Below, one piece after another: positions 31,661 through 42,625 of a DNA stretch of 64,000 bases. Position 1 is the stretch's first letter. Each line of letters begins with the position of its first letter. The DNA lies in the NCBI GenBank assembly GCA_003665825.1, contig QPFY01000005.1, positions 1,054,001 through 1,118,000 of the forward strand. The letters run 5' to 3'. The DNA is from Microbotryum silenes-acaulis. Taxonomy: Eukaryota; Basidiomycota; Microbotryomycetes; Microbotryales; Microbotryaceae. Under the pieces are notes generated by a model, which was given only the letters and a program-made list of their open reading frames with translations, had not been told where the DNA came from and searched no databases. A program made the position numbers and the translations under genes.

Positions 31661-32553
31661 ATGTCGCACGAGGAGCGGTCCCCATCCTCGTCGTCGAACC
31701 CGTTCAACCAAACGCTCGATGCATTGCCATACTATGATCGTGACCTCGAGTCACCACCACATCAACGTCAGTACTGCTGCTGCACTGTACAGTCCCCCCC
31801 TTCACAGTCACAGTGACCCGATCGCTAATGCTTGCCTCCGCTCTCCTCCCTCCAGACCTCCGAGGCGAGATCAACTCGCTCATCGCAATCGAACTACGTT
31901 CCATCCTCCCCCCTTCCTCCTCCACCTCCAAACAACCGACCAACCTTACCCATCTCCCCGCACCCCGATCGCTCCCCACCTCCTCCCCGCTCCTCGCCTC
32001 GGAGCTCTCCCGCGCCCAGTCCAAGAACCCGCTCCCCTCCAACATCGGCCTCGATACCACCCGTTATGCGATGCCCGAACCGCCTACCGAAAACGCCGAT
32101 GATCTCGAAGCGTGGGAACGCGCTTATAAATCGAGTTTGGCCCAACTCGAACACCAACGTCTGCGCTCGATGAACGGCCACTTGCTCGCTCAACCCTTTG
32201 GAGCGAACGCATGGAAGGTGCACAACTATGCGCTAGAGAACACGCTCAAACGCGTCGATGCCCAATTGGAATCCGAGAGGGATCAGGTCGATGATTTGAA
32301 TAGGAAACGAAAAGCCGAACAGGACAAGGCCGGGGAAATCTTGACGAGCTTGGAGAAAAAGTGGACCGAGTTGGTCAGTGGGAATATGCAGCTCGAAATT
32401 GGGTGCATGGCTTTGTGAGTCTGGTTTCATCGTTCGTGATGTATCTCATTCGTTTACTCACACCGGTCCTTTTATGTTTTCAGGGAAGCCCAAGTCGCCG
32501 AATTGCAAGCAAGGCATGCCGAGCTCTCACATCGACTTCAGACTTCAGCTTGA
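31661..32553 (+). CDS. pre-mRNA-splicing factor SPF27 (BCAS2/Cwf7)
   Basis: Three exons (31661-31766, 31856-32414, 32484-32553) give 244 residues. The N-terminus NPFNQTLDALPYYDRDLE, then LRGEINSLIAIELRS, a middle with RYAMPEPP and AWERAYKSSLAQLEHQRLR, and a C-terminal coiled coil (NYALENTLKRVDAQLESERDQ...NRKRKAEQDKAG, W-x-ELVSGN) are the standard BCAS2 pattern. Length is near the family norm (~225). The protein is a core member of the Prp19/NineTeen complex in the spliceosome. Confidence 0.92.
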
Positions 32554-32786
32554 GCGGGGGATCGCCATCTTTGTAATATCACCCACACTACCTCAAAGTA
32601 CGCTCCAAGAGAGCCCTATGTTTTGAATCTACACCTCACCCACCAACCTATTCACCGGTCCTCTACATACGCTATCCACCTCGACTCAGTCCGCCAACCG
32701 AGCAAGTGCCTCCCCTTCCAAGCGCATACCTTCCCATTCCTTCTTCTATAGAGCACGGAAAGCAGAGTTCAGCAAGTCAGATCGAT

Positions 32787-33764
32787 TCATGACAGCTCGA
32801 GTCGACGAGAGGAACTTGCGTGTTGGGCCCCCATGGCCTGGTACACTTTCTTTGCTGGCTCGTTCCAGTCTGTACGAGAGAAAGTAACGATTTTGGCTCA
32901 GTCATGGAATGAAATCTCGTTTCTGCCAGGAAAGAGGATCGTCACTACTGACCGAGCACGACCCTGGCGTATGAAAAAAACATATGTCCGCGCCGCCCAC
33001 GATTAGTATCCGACCAAATCTCCTCGCTGAAGTCCTTGCGCTCGCATGAAACTCACCAATCCATCCGAGCCAAATCTTTATCTTTGCAAATCTGTCCCAA
33101 ATACTTGAAGAGCGCCTGGAGAGAGGAGACGTCAGATATTCGCCTACCCCAATAACCGCCATCGCCCGGGGGTGAACAGCGCATCCGAACTGACTTTTCC
33201 AACACCCTTGCCACGAGCTTCCTCGCGCACGAACAAGTCTTCGAGATCTTGAACGATGAAGGAGCTTGGTAAGCGAGGTTTCTGATAAATGAATTCAGGC
33301 TTTCGGATTCACTTACATAGACCACCTTTACCCGTCCAAGTCTGCGAACGCCGTCGTAAAAAAAGTGCCGCCCCACATGATCAAAATCGATCGATCGTCG
33401 GCATCGTTGTTGTAGAAGTTCGGGAGAGAGAAAAAGTCCCCACAATCAGCCTCCACCCATCTCAACAGATCACCCATCTCCAAGTTCGTTACAACCCCAA
33501 TCGACTCACGGAGAAGGTATAAAACCACACCGCCATACCCAACGGCTTCGAGTCCCCTCCCTCCTCCTCATAAACCAACACGCACTGCGCGTACTTGCCC
33601 CCCTTCCCTTCCTCCCCGAACAAAGATCGACGCAAGAGGGGTAAAGTCGCTTCTACGGCATCGGGTTCCTTCTCGTACGTTGCGAGCGCGTGGATAAGTT
33701 CCAACGTTTGGGGAAGGGTCGTGGACGCGTTCGAAGGGGTGACGAGAACGAAGTGGTAAGCCAT
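32787..33764 (-). CDS. GNAT acetyltransferase, diamine/thialysine N-acetyltransferase type (SSAT-like)
   Basis: Six exons (33510-33764, 33317-33341, 33195-33247, 33057-33115, 32953-32963, 32787-32869) give 161 residues. SSAT-family motifs: LATYEKEPDAVEAT, FSTWTGKGGLYLEDLFV, the acetyl-CoA loop REEARGKGVGKALF (R-x-x-G-x-G-K pattern), and RMDWVVLDWNEPAKKVYQAMGA. The WVVLDWN core can be read only if an 11-nt microexon (32953-32963) is included; without it the frame fails. SSAT2-type enzymes acetylate thialysine or polyamine-like substrates. Length is typical (~160-170). The exact substrate is not predictable. Confidence 0.87.
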
Positions 33765-34131
33765 GTCAGGAGGTGCGGTGGGGAGTGTCTTAGATAGTTG
33801 GAAGAAAGGGTTATGTACAGGGGAAAACCCGCCGGGTTTCGTGCGTTGATCAAGAGAGGAAGCGCGAGAGGAAGCTGCGATCCTTCGGGAATCGTCTGGT
33901 GGATGGAGTTGACTCGAGCATTCACGTCAGGGCCGGAGCGAATTTCGAATGTTTCTTTTTTTCCACATGCATCCCGTCCGTCTGAAGATAAAAAGCATTG
34001 AATTCACAAAACATCGAATATCTACAGAACAATTCAGAGTCTAAATGAGAGGGAAGACCCCACCTGGGCCAAGCGGTCATTCTTCGGGGTCCGAGATCAC
34101 GTGTGGACGTACTTGCGGCTCATCGTCGGTT
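33765..34131. other. short intergenic region
   Basis: 367 bp between two minus-strand genes: 3' end of the monooxygenase and promoter of the acetyltransferase. Nothing else seen. Confidence 0.5.
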
Positions 34132-36658
34132 TCACGCCCCCTTTTTCATGACCGCTCAGTTCATCATCAGTTCCCAGAAAACACGTAGGGGTTAGTACTC
34201 GAGCAAAAACTTACAGCCAAAGAGCACGAAAGGCATCCAAGCCAATCGAGCGAGTTTGAAGAAATGGAAAACCCTGCGTCCGTCATCCCCGGTCATCGCG
34301 TCAGTCCCATCTTCCCAACCCCACATTTCGCGCCAGAACAGTACTTACACAAGCCAAATGAGCAATTCGGCATAAGTGAAGAACGCCAAACCCGAAGTGC
34401 CGTGCTCGCCGAAGGCGGTGCGCTTGATCCAATTGATCACGTCGATCCAGGTCTTCATTGATTTGGGCATCGGTCGAGTACGCTTGTCGAGTAGGAAGAG
34501 CATCAGGACGCGAGCGAATACGCCAATGTGGAAGGAGCCGACCGTGCCACTGCGAGAGGAGTCAAGAGCTCCGTAAACCACGCTGTACGTTCAGCAGAGT
34601 AGGGTCGAAGTGCTTACATCGCGTCGAGATAGGCCGCGTTGGTCAGGAGAACACTGCAATCCTCGGTAGAGAACATTTGGATGTAAAGGTTCGGCGGCTG
34701 GTAGTCTCGGGCACCCTCGACGCTATTACAGAATAATCGGTACATCTGGTCAGAGTCACGCTCCATTCAAATGTTCAAGGAAGACACATACGGGAACAAG
34801 TCCTTGGGAAGGAAATCGATGCTCGGGCGTTCATCTGCAAAACTCGTGACAACCAGGTCAGCCCCCCCCCCACTCACACACGCAGGAAGGCATCAACAAA
34901 ACTCACATCCAGTCGCAAAGACAACGATGTCCGCAGTCACGACGGTATCAATGCCTTCTTCCCCAATATCCTGATCCCTCTCTCGCTCACTGAAGCGCAC
35001 ACCTTGCGCAGTGAATTCTTGCGTGTCGCCTCGCTTGTACGCGATCTTGCCTTCTCGAATGTGGTTCAAAAAGTCGTTGTTGACGATGGGGGTACTGTGA
35101 GCACCGAACCGTTTCAGCATCGAGCTAGTCTACGTCAAGGCTCGACGTAATACGGAGCTCACCCTTGGAAAATACCTTTCCTCTTTGGAGACAGGTTGGC
35201 CAGGTCTCGGTAGTGGAACGCGCGAATGAACCATTCAGGGATGAAAGACAGGGGCTGCGAGTCGGTCCAGTTTTCAGGGCCTGTGTGATCGATGATACGC
35301 ATAGGGACGACTCACCATCTCGCGACCGAAAGGCTGAAGGGAAAGGAGAACGTCGAACACGGTCGATCGTGGAATGACCCACTTGTCTGTTCGGGCGAGC
35401 ACGACGACTTCGGACGCCTTTTTGGACACGGCTAGCTCGGCGGCTTCCACGCCCGAGGCGCCTGAGCCGAGTACGACGACTTTCTTGCCCTTCAAATCAC
35501 CTATCGAATCAAGTTGAGAAGAGTGCTGTGGAAGGAGAGGCGGAGCATGTGCCAAGTTAGCCTTACGGCTATTGACGCCGAGTCAAGCCGAACGATATGC
35601 TGCACTAACGAGAAGTCTGCCCTGGAATTTGTCCTTGTGAGGGAAATCGATCCACTTGGGGGTTCCGCAAGTGCCAACAGTCGCAATAACAGCATCGAAA
35701 ACACCGTCTTCTCCATCGTTGACAATCCAGCGTGCATGACCACCCTTGTTAGGGTCCGTGGAGGAACCTTCGTCACGGACGATCTTGGTAACACGGGTCG
35801 AGAGCCTCGTTCGGGGCCCAAGGTGGTATCTTTCAAACACGGTTTGAATCTTGGACACGATCTCGGGCTGTTGAGGGAAACCACATGACCAACGAACGGA
35901 AGGGTGGAACCGGTAGAGGAGCGAATTGAGTTGCAGCGACGAGGTTGAATTGACATTGGCCCAGATGCCACCGATTTTCTGGAGCAAAGGTGAACAAATT
36001 TGCGGTCAGCATCCATACACTCTGGGGAGAAGCACTCATAATTTTCCCATCTCCATCAAGATTCGACTCACATCATCGGCTTCGTAAATGACGACCTCGA
36101 AACCATGGGCTACGAGATGGGCCGCCGAGGAAATTCCGCTCAGTCCAGCGCCAATGATCGCAACTCGGCCGAACGGCTCGACTCCATCGGGAAGAGGGCG
36201 GTACTGGGGTTTGGAAATACAGATGCAGGAATTAGTTTAGGGTTCTTCGTTGACATGGTGCAGCGACCATTCGTTTCGACTGCTGTGTCGTCGGTTCGGG
36301 CTCCCGAGTATATCGACGGGTTCGTGCGAGGGCTCCGAGATCCCGAATCGGCGCTGCACGGGCAGTAGTAGTATGTACTCACAGGTGCAGTAAAGAGAAG
36401 ATCCACACCAGCCTGATAGATTTGATACCCGACATTACAAAGTGCATAAAACAGATTGAGGAATGCATTGAACCAAGTCCAAGGGCTGATCAGATGCACG
36501 ACGTTCAGAACCGCTTGACGCGAGGCGTTCCATGATGACGAGGTCGCCGAGGTTGAGGACGAACGACGGCCACGACGGGTCGGCTTACGTAGGTCTTCTA
36601 CAACCGTATCGGATGAGGCGGAGCTGAGAGGTGGTGAGTTGTCCGATGAGGTGGCCAT
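34132..36658 (-). CDS. flavin-containing monooxygenase (FMO/Baeyer-Villiger-like)
   Basis: Minus-strand gene with about nine exons. The N-terminus from ATG 36658 (MATSSDNSPP) is followed by a basic stretch and a hydrophobic, possibly membrane-associated segment (WTWFNAFLNLFYALCNVGY). The FAD site is VAIIGAGLSGISSAAHL (GxGxxG), then GGIWANVNSTSSLQLNS. The FMO-type link reads FQGRLLHSSQLD across an intron, and the NADPH site is VVVLGSGASGVEAAEL. Later come ADIVVFATGC and a C-terminal part with FGEHGTSGLAFFTYAELLIW. The last exon is tentative: a GTAAGT donor and TACTAAC branch site suggest a short final exon ending at 34132. Substrate unknown. An in-frame upstream ATG (about 36869) would extend the protein. 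Confidence 0.83.
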
Positions 36659-37078
36659 TATGATGGCTGTGTTTTGGATGTGCAGAGGCGGACATGGGGC
36701 GAGGCGGATGGACGCGATTTCACGCCGGACCGCGCCGTAATCCGCGACGCCCGGAGTGACGTATTCGCGGCCTGTCAGTCTGGGGTCGGGGTCGGGGTCG
36801 ACCACGTTCCCGAGCCCGCCGAAAGCCGAGCCCTCGCGCCTGGATGCAGACCTTTCATCAGCCATCGAGACGAGAAAGTTGTTTAAGATTTGTATGGTGG
36901 ATGTTTCGGGTTGCAGATCCTCATGTATTACAATGGAGGCGTTTGCACGGGAAGAGACCAACTCCGAGCTGGCCGAAGAGCTGGTGTCTACACGAGCTTA
37001 CCCCTGATGAGACAACAACTCATTTGCATGGCATGATGAACGAAGAAAAGGAAAAACAAGCTGAAGAGGAAACACGAC
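36659..37078. other. intergenic region, monooxygenase promoter
   Basis: 420 bp. In-frame extension of the monooxygenase reads open for part of it (an alternative start). No other gene. Confidence 0.45.
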
Positions 37079-38116
37079 TCAAGCCAAGACACCCAATCGG
37101 TTGAGCACAGCAGCCATGCCCATCGTACTCATTCCAGCGAACCACTGAGGAGGAAAAGAATTTTCGTCGGCGCCAATATCAAGTCAGGTGCCCCTGACAC
37201 CTGGCGATCCTAAAAACACTGACTTTGACAGTGTTGACCATGGCGTTGATGGGAGGAACAATCAACAAGAGACCCGAAGATCCAGGGTCGGTTGGGATGT
37301 TGTCTGTGTAGCAAGCGGATGGGGCTGGGCAATCAGTTCCAGGCCAATGTGCAACTCCGTGGAGCCTGCTTGGTACCCTGCAGTCTCACCTTCTTGCTTG
37401 GTGATGTACCAGAGGTTATCGGCACCTTTCCTCAGATCCACTCGGACAAGGAAGCGCACGTGAAAGACCTGTCGAAGTGCTTCCGATGAGTGGCTTGACG
37501 CCCGAGAAACTCGCGCACTGGCAGCTCGAACGCACCGGATTACGCGCTTCGGGAAACGGTAGGAAGCGGAGCTGCAAGTGTTCGGTGAGATCTAAGGAAG
37601 GATGTAAAATTTCAGCTGGGTGATAAGGGTTCTATATCTGCTCTACGCGTGGGCCCAAACTCACCAATCAAGCAAGCCCGAGTTTCGCCTCCCTTGCTCT
37701 TCGTGACGTCTTCGAAGGCGACGGCGTGGTACTCGATCTTGTTGTTGAGGGTCAAGGCTCGGAGCATTCGATACGCAGCTTTGACGCCGTCTTTGCCCTG
37801 GGCGCGCGGTGAGTTGAGCATGGGATGCACGATCACTGTTGGGGCCACGTGGAGAGGAGAGGGATTCTTTCAGGTTCGGGCTCGGATAAATTCGCCGAGG
37901 GGCCACCGTCCCCGATGTGAAAATAAACGTACCCGAGTCACTGAAAGGGGATCAAACAGTATGACTACTTTCAGAATGTAGACAAACTTTGAACGAGGAT
38001 CTGTTTGGCACTCACTCTGAAAAGTAACGATCGACGGAAGCGAGAATCTTGGCCGATTCCCTCGGCTCGGTGATCTTGCGTACGACGTTCCGGATCTCAC
38101 TCGCAGGGTTCTCCAT
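37079..38116 (-). CDS. NTF2-like/SnoaL-like protein with C-terminal hydrophobic tail
   Basis: Minus-strand gene of several exons: MENPASEIRNVVRKITEP...ILASVDRYFSE (38016-38116), then VIVHPMLNSPRAQGKDGVKAAYRMLRAL and KIEYHAVAFEDVTKS, later QVFHVRFLVRVDLRKGADNLWYITKQE, and a hydrophobic end (LLLIVPPINAMVNTVK joined by an intron to WFAGMSTMGMAAVLNR). The order YF...A...HP, YR, L...H, WYITKQED is that of fungal NTF2-like proteins often labelled SigF-like or SnoaL-like. Stop at 37079-37081. Cone-shaped NTF2 folds bind small hydrophobic ligands; the tail may anchor it in a membrane. Function not known. Internal exon edges between 37250 and 37650 are approximate. Confidence 0.7.
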
Positions 38117-38259
38117 GGCGCTTCGAGGGGTGTGGAAGACTCGTGCGATTTGATTCTGTGCGCTTCCATACGGCATACGGCAAGGACAAGTACGAGATTC
38201 AGTTCAGCTTGTCTGAAGTTCGCCGAGCCCGCCGCGGTCGCGGTCACTGCAGTGCACGG

Positions 38260-38507
38260 TCACGGGTGCGAATGGCGACGGGCGTGGTGGGATACGCACG
38301 ATGAGGAGAGGGAGTCGGACTGCAAGGTAGGATGCCCCCGATTAGCACATTCAGACCATATACGAGCTGTTTCAATTGACGTACCTTGTTTGAGTCTCCG
38401 CGAGCGATTGGTGTGGACGGGAGAGGGGAAGATGAGCTTGAGAAGACCCCGGCACGACTTGGGATCATGACGATGTTCCCGGCGAGAGCTGACCGAGTTG
38501 CGCGCAT
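38260..38507 (-). CDS. small hypothetical protein starting at the transposon insertion site
   Basis: ATG 38507 opens MRATRSALAGNIVMIPSRAG..., basic and Ser-rich like a mitochondrial presequence. A GTACGT...GCAG intron joins it to a short second exon ending at 38260. The ATG lies inside the 9-bp duplicated target of the Mutator-like element, so the element separates this ORF from its original upstream sequence (now at 40419 onwards). No family recognised. It could equally be a 5' leader fragment rather than a gene. Confidence 0.3.
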
Positions 38508-38913
38508 CACTAAGCTCAACTAAGCCCTCCCTCTGGGAGGGGCTTACGAGTTATCGGCGCGCTTGGCCCAGTTGCCCTCCGAAATTTCAGGGCCATTTTG
38601 GGGTGGTTCTCTGTAACTTGGCAAGTAGGCGCATCCATGCAAAAGTGAAGGACAGTATTTTTCTTTATGCTCTAAAAATGACATAACCCAAGTGGCGAGA
38701 GCTTTCATAAGCTGTGGGTGGAGCTACAGCGATCCGAAGTCTGCGATTTCGGTCGATCGGGCCTCAGATGGTCCGAGCGCATCGTGCAAGTGGCACTCTC
38801 ATCATCGGCGAGGCTGCTCCGTTCGGCTTGATCCCTTTCAGTCCGCTTCGCTATTCTCCTCTTTTCACGATCACCGTCGTCCACGTCAAGCGTGACAATA
38901 TCTAAAACCAAAA

Positions 38914-39282
38914 ATGACCCGAACAAGTAGACGCCATACCTCATCAACTCGCCAGAACAACCGCCGCGAGGCGGATCTATTCGCTGAATTTCGTAGCCGC
39001 GATCTCTCGCTATGTCAATACCTATCGTGGTACTTCAGCCCATCCACACGATTTGAAGGCGTTCAAACACACCGACCAAAGCTGTTCAACAGCAACTGGT
39101 CCAGCTTCAAGCGTGTACTTGATCTCATTCTACGACTTGCACGCGAGGATGGCGCAGACTCGGAGTCACGCAGCCGAATGACTGGATCGCCGAGCAGGTG
39201 GGCAACACTTCGTACTTCTCGGATTGATTCTCCGGATTCAATAAAGCTACTGAATTCAACTTTGCCCAATCTGCATTGTTGA
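38914..39282 (+). CDS. ORF inside the Mutator-like element, unknown
   Basis: 122 codons with balanced composition: a basic start (MTRTSRRHTSSTRQNNRRE) and a helical stretch with LFAEFRSRDLSLCQYLSWYF and FKRVLDLILRLAR. No known domain can be named with confidence; it faintly recalls the N-termini of fungal transposon-linked proteins of unknown function. Could be a captured or decayed piece. Confidence 0.35.
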   Translation: MTRTSRRHTSSTRQNNRREADLFAEFRSRDLSLCQYLSWYFSPSTRFEGVQTHRPKLFNSNWSSFKRVLDLILRLAREDGADSESRSRMTGSPSRWATLRTSRIDSPDSIKLLNSTLPNLHC

Positions 39283-39299
39283 TATGCATTTCAGGAGAC

Positions 39300-39860
39300 G
39301 TGACACGCAGCAAACAGGAAGGAAAATCAACACATGTGCACTTCACTTACACAGGTCAACCGGCACATACGATCAGAATGAAGGAGATCGTGTGATTGGG
39401 GTCGTCCAACTGCCGCCTGTACAGCTCGCCGTCTTTCCAGGTCTCCTCAGATACCACAACCGCTTTCTTTCCCTTTCGATTGAGATTGGCAGCCCCTGAA
39501 AGAAGCATGTGAGTGCGGAAATCAGCACGGATGTCGGTCCAGCAAGCCTAGTCGGCAGAAAAACTCACCTGATGATTGCTCAGTGCATTCAGTGGACTGA
39601 CAACAATGGTGACGGCCCGGCGTCCATAAATGAGATACATTGCTTCGAAAATAACACTTTTGCCTGAAACTGTTGGCGCTGTGACGAACACAGCGTCATA
39701 TCGATCCCGGTTCGCAAATTGATCGAGTTCGAAAAGTGCAGCAATGGCCTCGATCTGCACAGGCCGGGGGGTAGAGTCCTCGTCAAGACTTTCGCCCAGA
39801 ATAACTTTGATCTTCTTGCGTAATTCGCTGGAATCTCGTCGGTCCTCCTGAGTCAAACGT
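39300..39860 (-). pseudogene. RecQ/DEAD-like helicase fragment inside the transposon
   Basis: Minus-strand frame with RPVQIEAIAALFEL (Q-motif-like), VFVTAPTVSGKSVIFEA (Walker A; the usual TGSGKS reads TVSGKS) and AVTIVVSPLNALSNHQ (motif Ia). A GTGAGT...CAG intron (about 39498-39569) continues it to AANLNRKGKKAVVVSEETW and NHTISFILI. The DExH box that should follow is not found: after another apparent intron the sequence becomes DWAKLNSVALLNPENQ. All later helicase motifs are missing, so it is a truncated copy. The upstream minus-strand region to 40200 has long but unrecognised frames. Confidence 0.65.
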
Positions 39861-40409
39861 GGCCTCCAGTGACCGAGAACGGTTGTCGGTTTGGTTGAAT
39901 GATTCGGTGCTGGGGGCTGGGGTCGTAGGACGCCCTTGAAGCTGATCGCAAGGGAGACGCCCTGAACTCAAATGATGGATGTCGACGGGGCGGTCCCCTA
40001 ACCGGCCTCGGTGTTTGTACCGGCATGGCTCATCGTGAAGGGAGGTGCGATGTTGAGTGGAGGAGAGAGAGGATGCGTGAGGCGCAGCCGGGCTTAAGTG
40101 ACCTGGATCTATGCAGCCTTCGACGCGGACTGGACTACGACTGGTCCGTGCGCCGACCTGCGTCTCGTTCGGAATCAGTTGATTCAAGCTGTTGTAGCGA
40201 GATGATCAAGGGTTCCTAGACTTCAAGCTTCGGTGAAGCCTCATCAATAATGATGAAGTAAAGACGTATCCATCCAGTTTTCAGATAGCACCAATATATG
40301 CCATGCTACAGCAAGGGGGCACTTTTCAGGGCCAAAATTTCGGAGGGCAACTGGGCCAAGCGCGCCGATAACTCACAAGCCCCTCCCAAAGGGAGGGGCG
40401 TCGAGCTTA

Positions 40410-41038
40410 GCGCATCACTGGAGCTCCGAGTTCTCCGACTCGTCGGAGTCGCCCCCGGGCCGGCCGCTGGGCCAATTCACGCCACTATGACAGAACATCA
40501 AATGGCCAAAGTATGGACTGTTTGATGTCTGAAGCTTCCAAGCCAAAATCAATCTGCACGCTGTATTACACCATAGCCCACTGCTGAATCTCCGATTCTC
40601 CGTGTCCGCGTCACAGCCTCACACCCGGGCAGGTGAATGCCAGCATGCCAGCAGGCCCACCGTGTGGCTCCGAATCTCACGTACTCACTACTACTCACGT
40701 CCCGACGACGGGCGTCATCATGGGCCGAGCGGCGTCTCAGGTGCCTAGATAAAGTTATGATGATCCTTGTTAAAAATGACATGATTACTGGAACAGTTTG
40801 GTGACCTTGAAAGGCCTGCTACGTACAGTCTTGCCGGAAGTGTGCCATGAAATTGGGTCTTAGTGTCGCTTGCAGTGAGTAGCTCTAATTCCTAACAGCG
40901 TTTTGCAATTGTGAGCGCGTCTCGCCCCGGCGGGCACCCTCCGCAAACGAGCCGCTCCCCCCTGCGTCCCGTCCCACCCACGTCGCCTCCTCGCCCCTCT
41001 CACCCCACCCCCCCCACCCCGACTTTTTGCATATCGCC
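40410..41038. other. intergenic region before the Rieske gene
   Basis: 629 bp. The left edge is the second copy of the 9-bp duplication. No gene seen; the right half, ending in pyrimidine-rich CCCCACCCC-type sequence, is the presumed Rieske promoter. Confidence 0.5.
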
Positions 41039-42625
41039 ATGTCTGCGATCCGATCGTCGATCACGCTCTCTGCGACATCACGCACGCTCGCGACGGGTGT
41101 ACCGTTCGCGCGCGGGTTGAACCTGGCTGCGCCGGCGGGCGCTTCCGCCGCTCACCACGGTCACGGCGATGCCTCGGCTCGTTCCGACTTTGGGCAGATC
41201 CCGACGTGGTCGCAAAAGACCGAGCTCAAGTCGGTTGGTGGTCTCGTTTCGAGGGCCAGCGTGAATGGTGAGTGCGCAGTCGTCGGAACTGTGCGCCGTG
41301 CTCCCCCCTAGTAGCCCCTCCCGTCTGTCCCTGCGAGCGAGCGTCGATTCGGAAGCGTCGGGATTGGCCTATAGCCCAGCCAAACGGAACGGGTGCGGCC
41401 TCACACCGACACGCCTGCAGTGTGCGACGAGTAGGGCGAAGGTGGAAAGGATACGTAGAAGTCGAAATCGGGAAGATCATGCACTCGATCCATTATGCAC
41501 TCGTCATTGCGGGTACCTGGCGCGGGATGGGGGGTCCGCCACGACGAGGCGTTGTCGATCGGGGCCGGCTCAACGGGGGCGGAACGATTCTGACTCACTC
41601 CTCTGCTGCACACGCCATCGCATGCCCCGACCTGGACGACTTGACATGAAGGAGATGGTACGATGTGGACGATGCGATGAGACTGGCCGGGCCGGATGCT
41701 GCTGCACCGCTCGACCGTCCATTCCGCATCATCGTCCCGCGATCGCATACCCACCTGTCCACCTCTCTACACGTCCACAACATCATATTCGAGCCCATGG
41801 CCATCTCCATTGACATTCAACTGACTCGTTGATTTGTTCTCCTTCATTCAGCCTCGCCCGCCCGCCCCTTCCAACCCCGCTTCATGTCGACCTCCTCCAA
41901 GCAGCTCGCACCCACGACCCAGGTCCCCGACTTCACCCCCTACACCAAGGGCACAACCGAGACCTCGGGCCGAGCCTACTCTTACTTCCTCGTTGGTGCC
42001 ATGGGTACCCTGACCGCCGCCGGTGCCAAGTCGACCGTCGCCGATTTCTTGACCAACATGAGCGCCTCGAGTGATGTCTTGGCTTTGGCCAAGGTCGAGG
42101 TCGACTTGAGCGCCATCCCCGAGGGCAAGGTATGTCGTTGTACGAAGAGTGTTAGATTGGGGCGTAGCAGAGACTGACAGGCCCCGGTTACCTTGTCGCA
42201 CGCAGAACGTCATCATCAAGTGGCGCGGAAAGCCCGTCTTCATCCGTCACCGTACCGCGGACGAGATCGAGGAGGCCAACAACGTCGACATCAAGTCGCT
42301 GCGTGACCCCCAGACCGATGCCGACCGTGTCAAGAAGCCCGAATGGCTCGTCATGCTCGGTGTCTGCACCCATCTCGGTCAGTCCTCTACCTTGGGTCTG
42401 TCCAGACGCTTCCCGATCTGCTGCTGACTCTGGGGCTTTCAACCTTTCACCCAAACAGGATGTGTCCCTATCGGAGAGGCCGGTGACTACGGAGGGTGGT
42501 ACTGCCCCTGCCACGGATCGCACTACGATATCTCGGGCCGAGCGCGACGTGGGCCGGCGCCGTTGAACCTCGAGATCCCCGAATACGAGTTCGAGGAGGG
42601 AGATTCCAAGCTCATCATCGGTTAA
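41039..42625 (+). CDS. RIP1: Rieske iron-sulfur subunit of cytochrome bc1 complex
   Basis: Four exons (41039-41267, 41852-42129, 42206-42377, 42459-42625) give 281 residues. An Arg/Ser/Ala-rich presequence is followed by [27 protein letters not shown], the hinge and membrane helix, then [13 protein letters not shown] and the two cluster loops CTHLGC and CPCHGSHYD, which supply the Cys and His ligands of the 2Fe-2S centre. The last intron falls within the first loop (CTHLG/C). The protein ends [13 protein letters not shown]. It works in the inner mitochondrial membrane, passing electrons from ubiquinol to cytochrome c1. Intron 1 is 584 nt, about eight times the local norm. Confidence 0.96.

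Larger units (their letters stand above)
38511..40409. mobile_element. Mutator-like DNA transposon with 9-bp target duplication
   Basis: A 1,899-bp element bounded by GCGCATCAC at 38502-38510 and 40410-40418 (exact 9-bp duplication). Terminal inverted repeats span 38511-38587 and 40335-40409 (about 75 bp, only a few differences). They start TAAGCTC(A/G)AC, contain a small palindrome (CCCTCCC..GGGAGGGG) and share an identical stretch of more than 35 bp up to CGAAATTT. Long TIRs with a 9-bp duplication are typical of MULEs, although no MURA transposase is present. Inside are a plus-strand ORF (38914-39282) and a minus-strand helicase-like fragment, so the element is non-autonomous or carries captured sequence (Pack-MULE-like). 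Confidence 0.82.
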
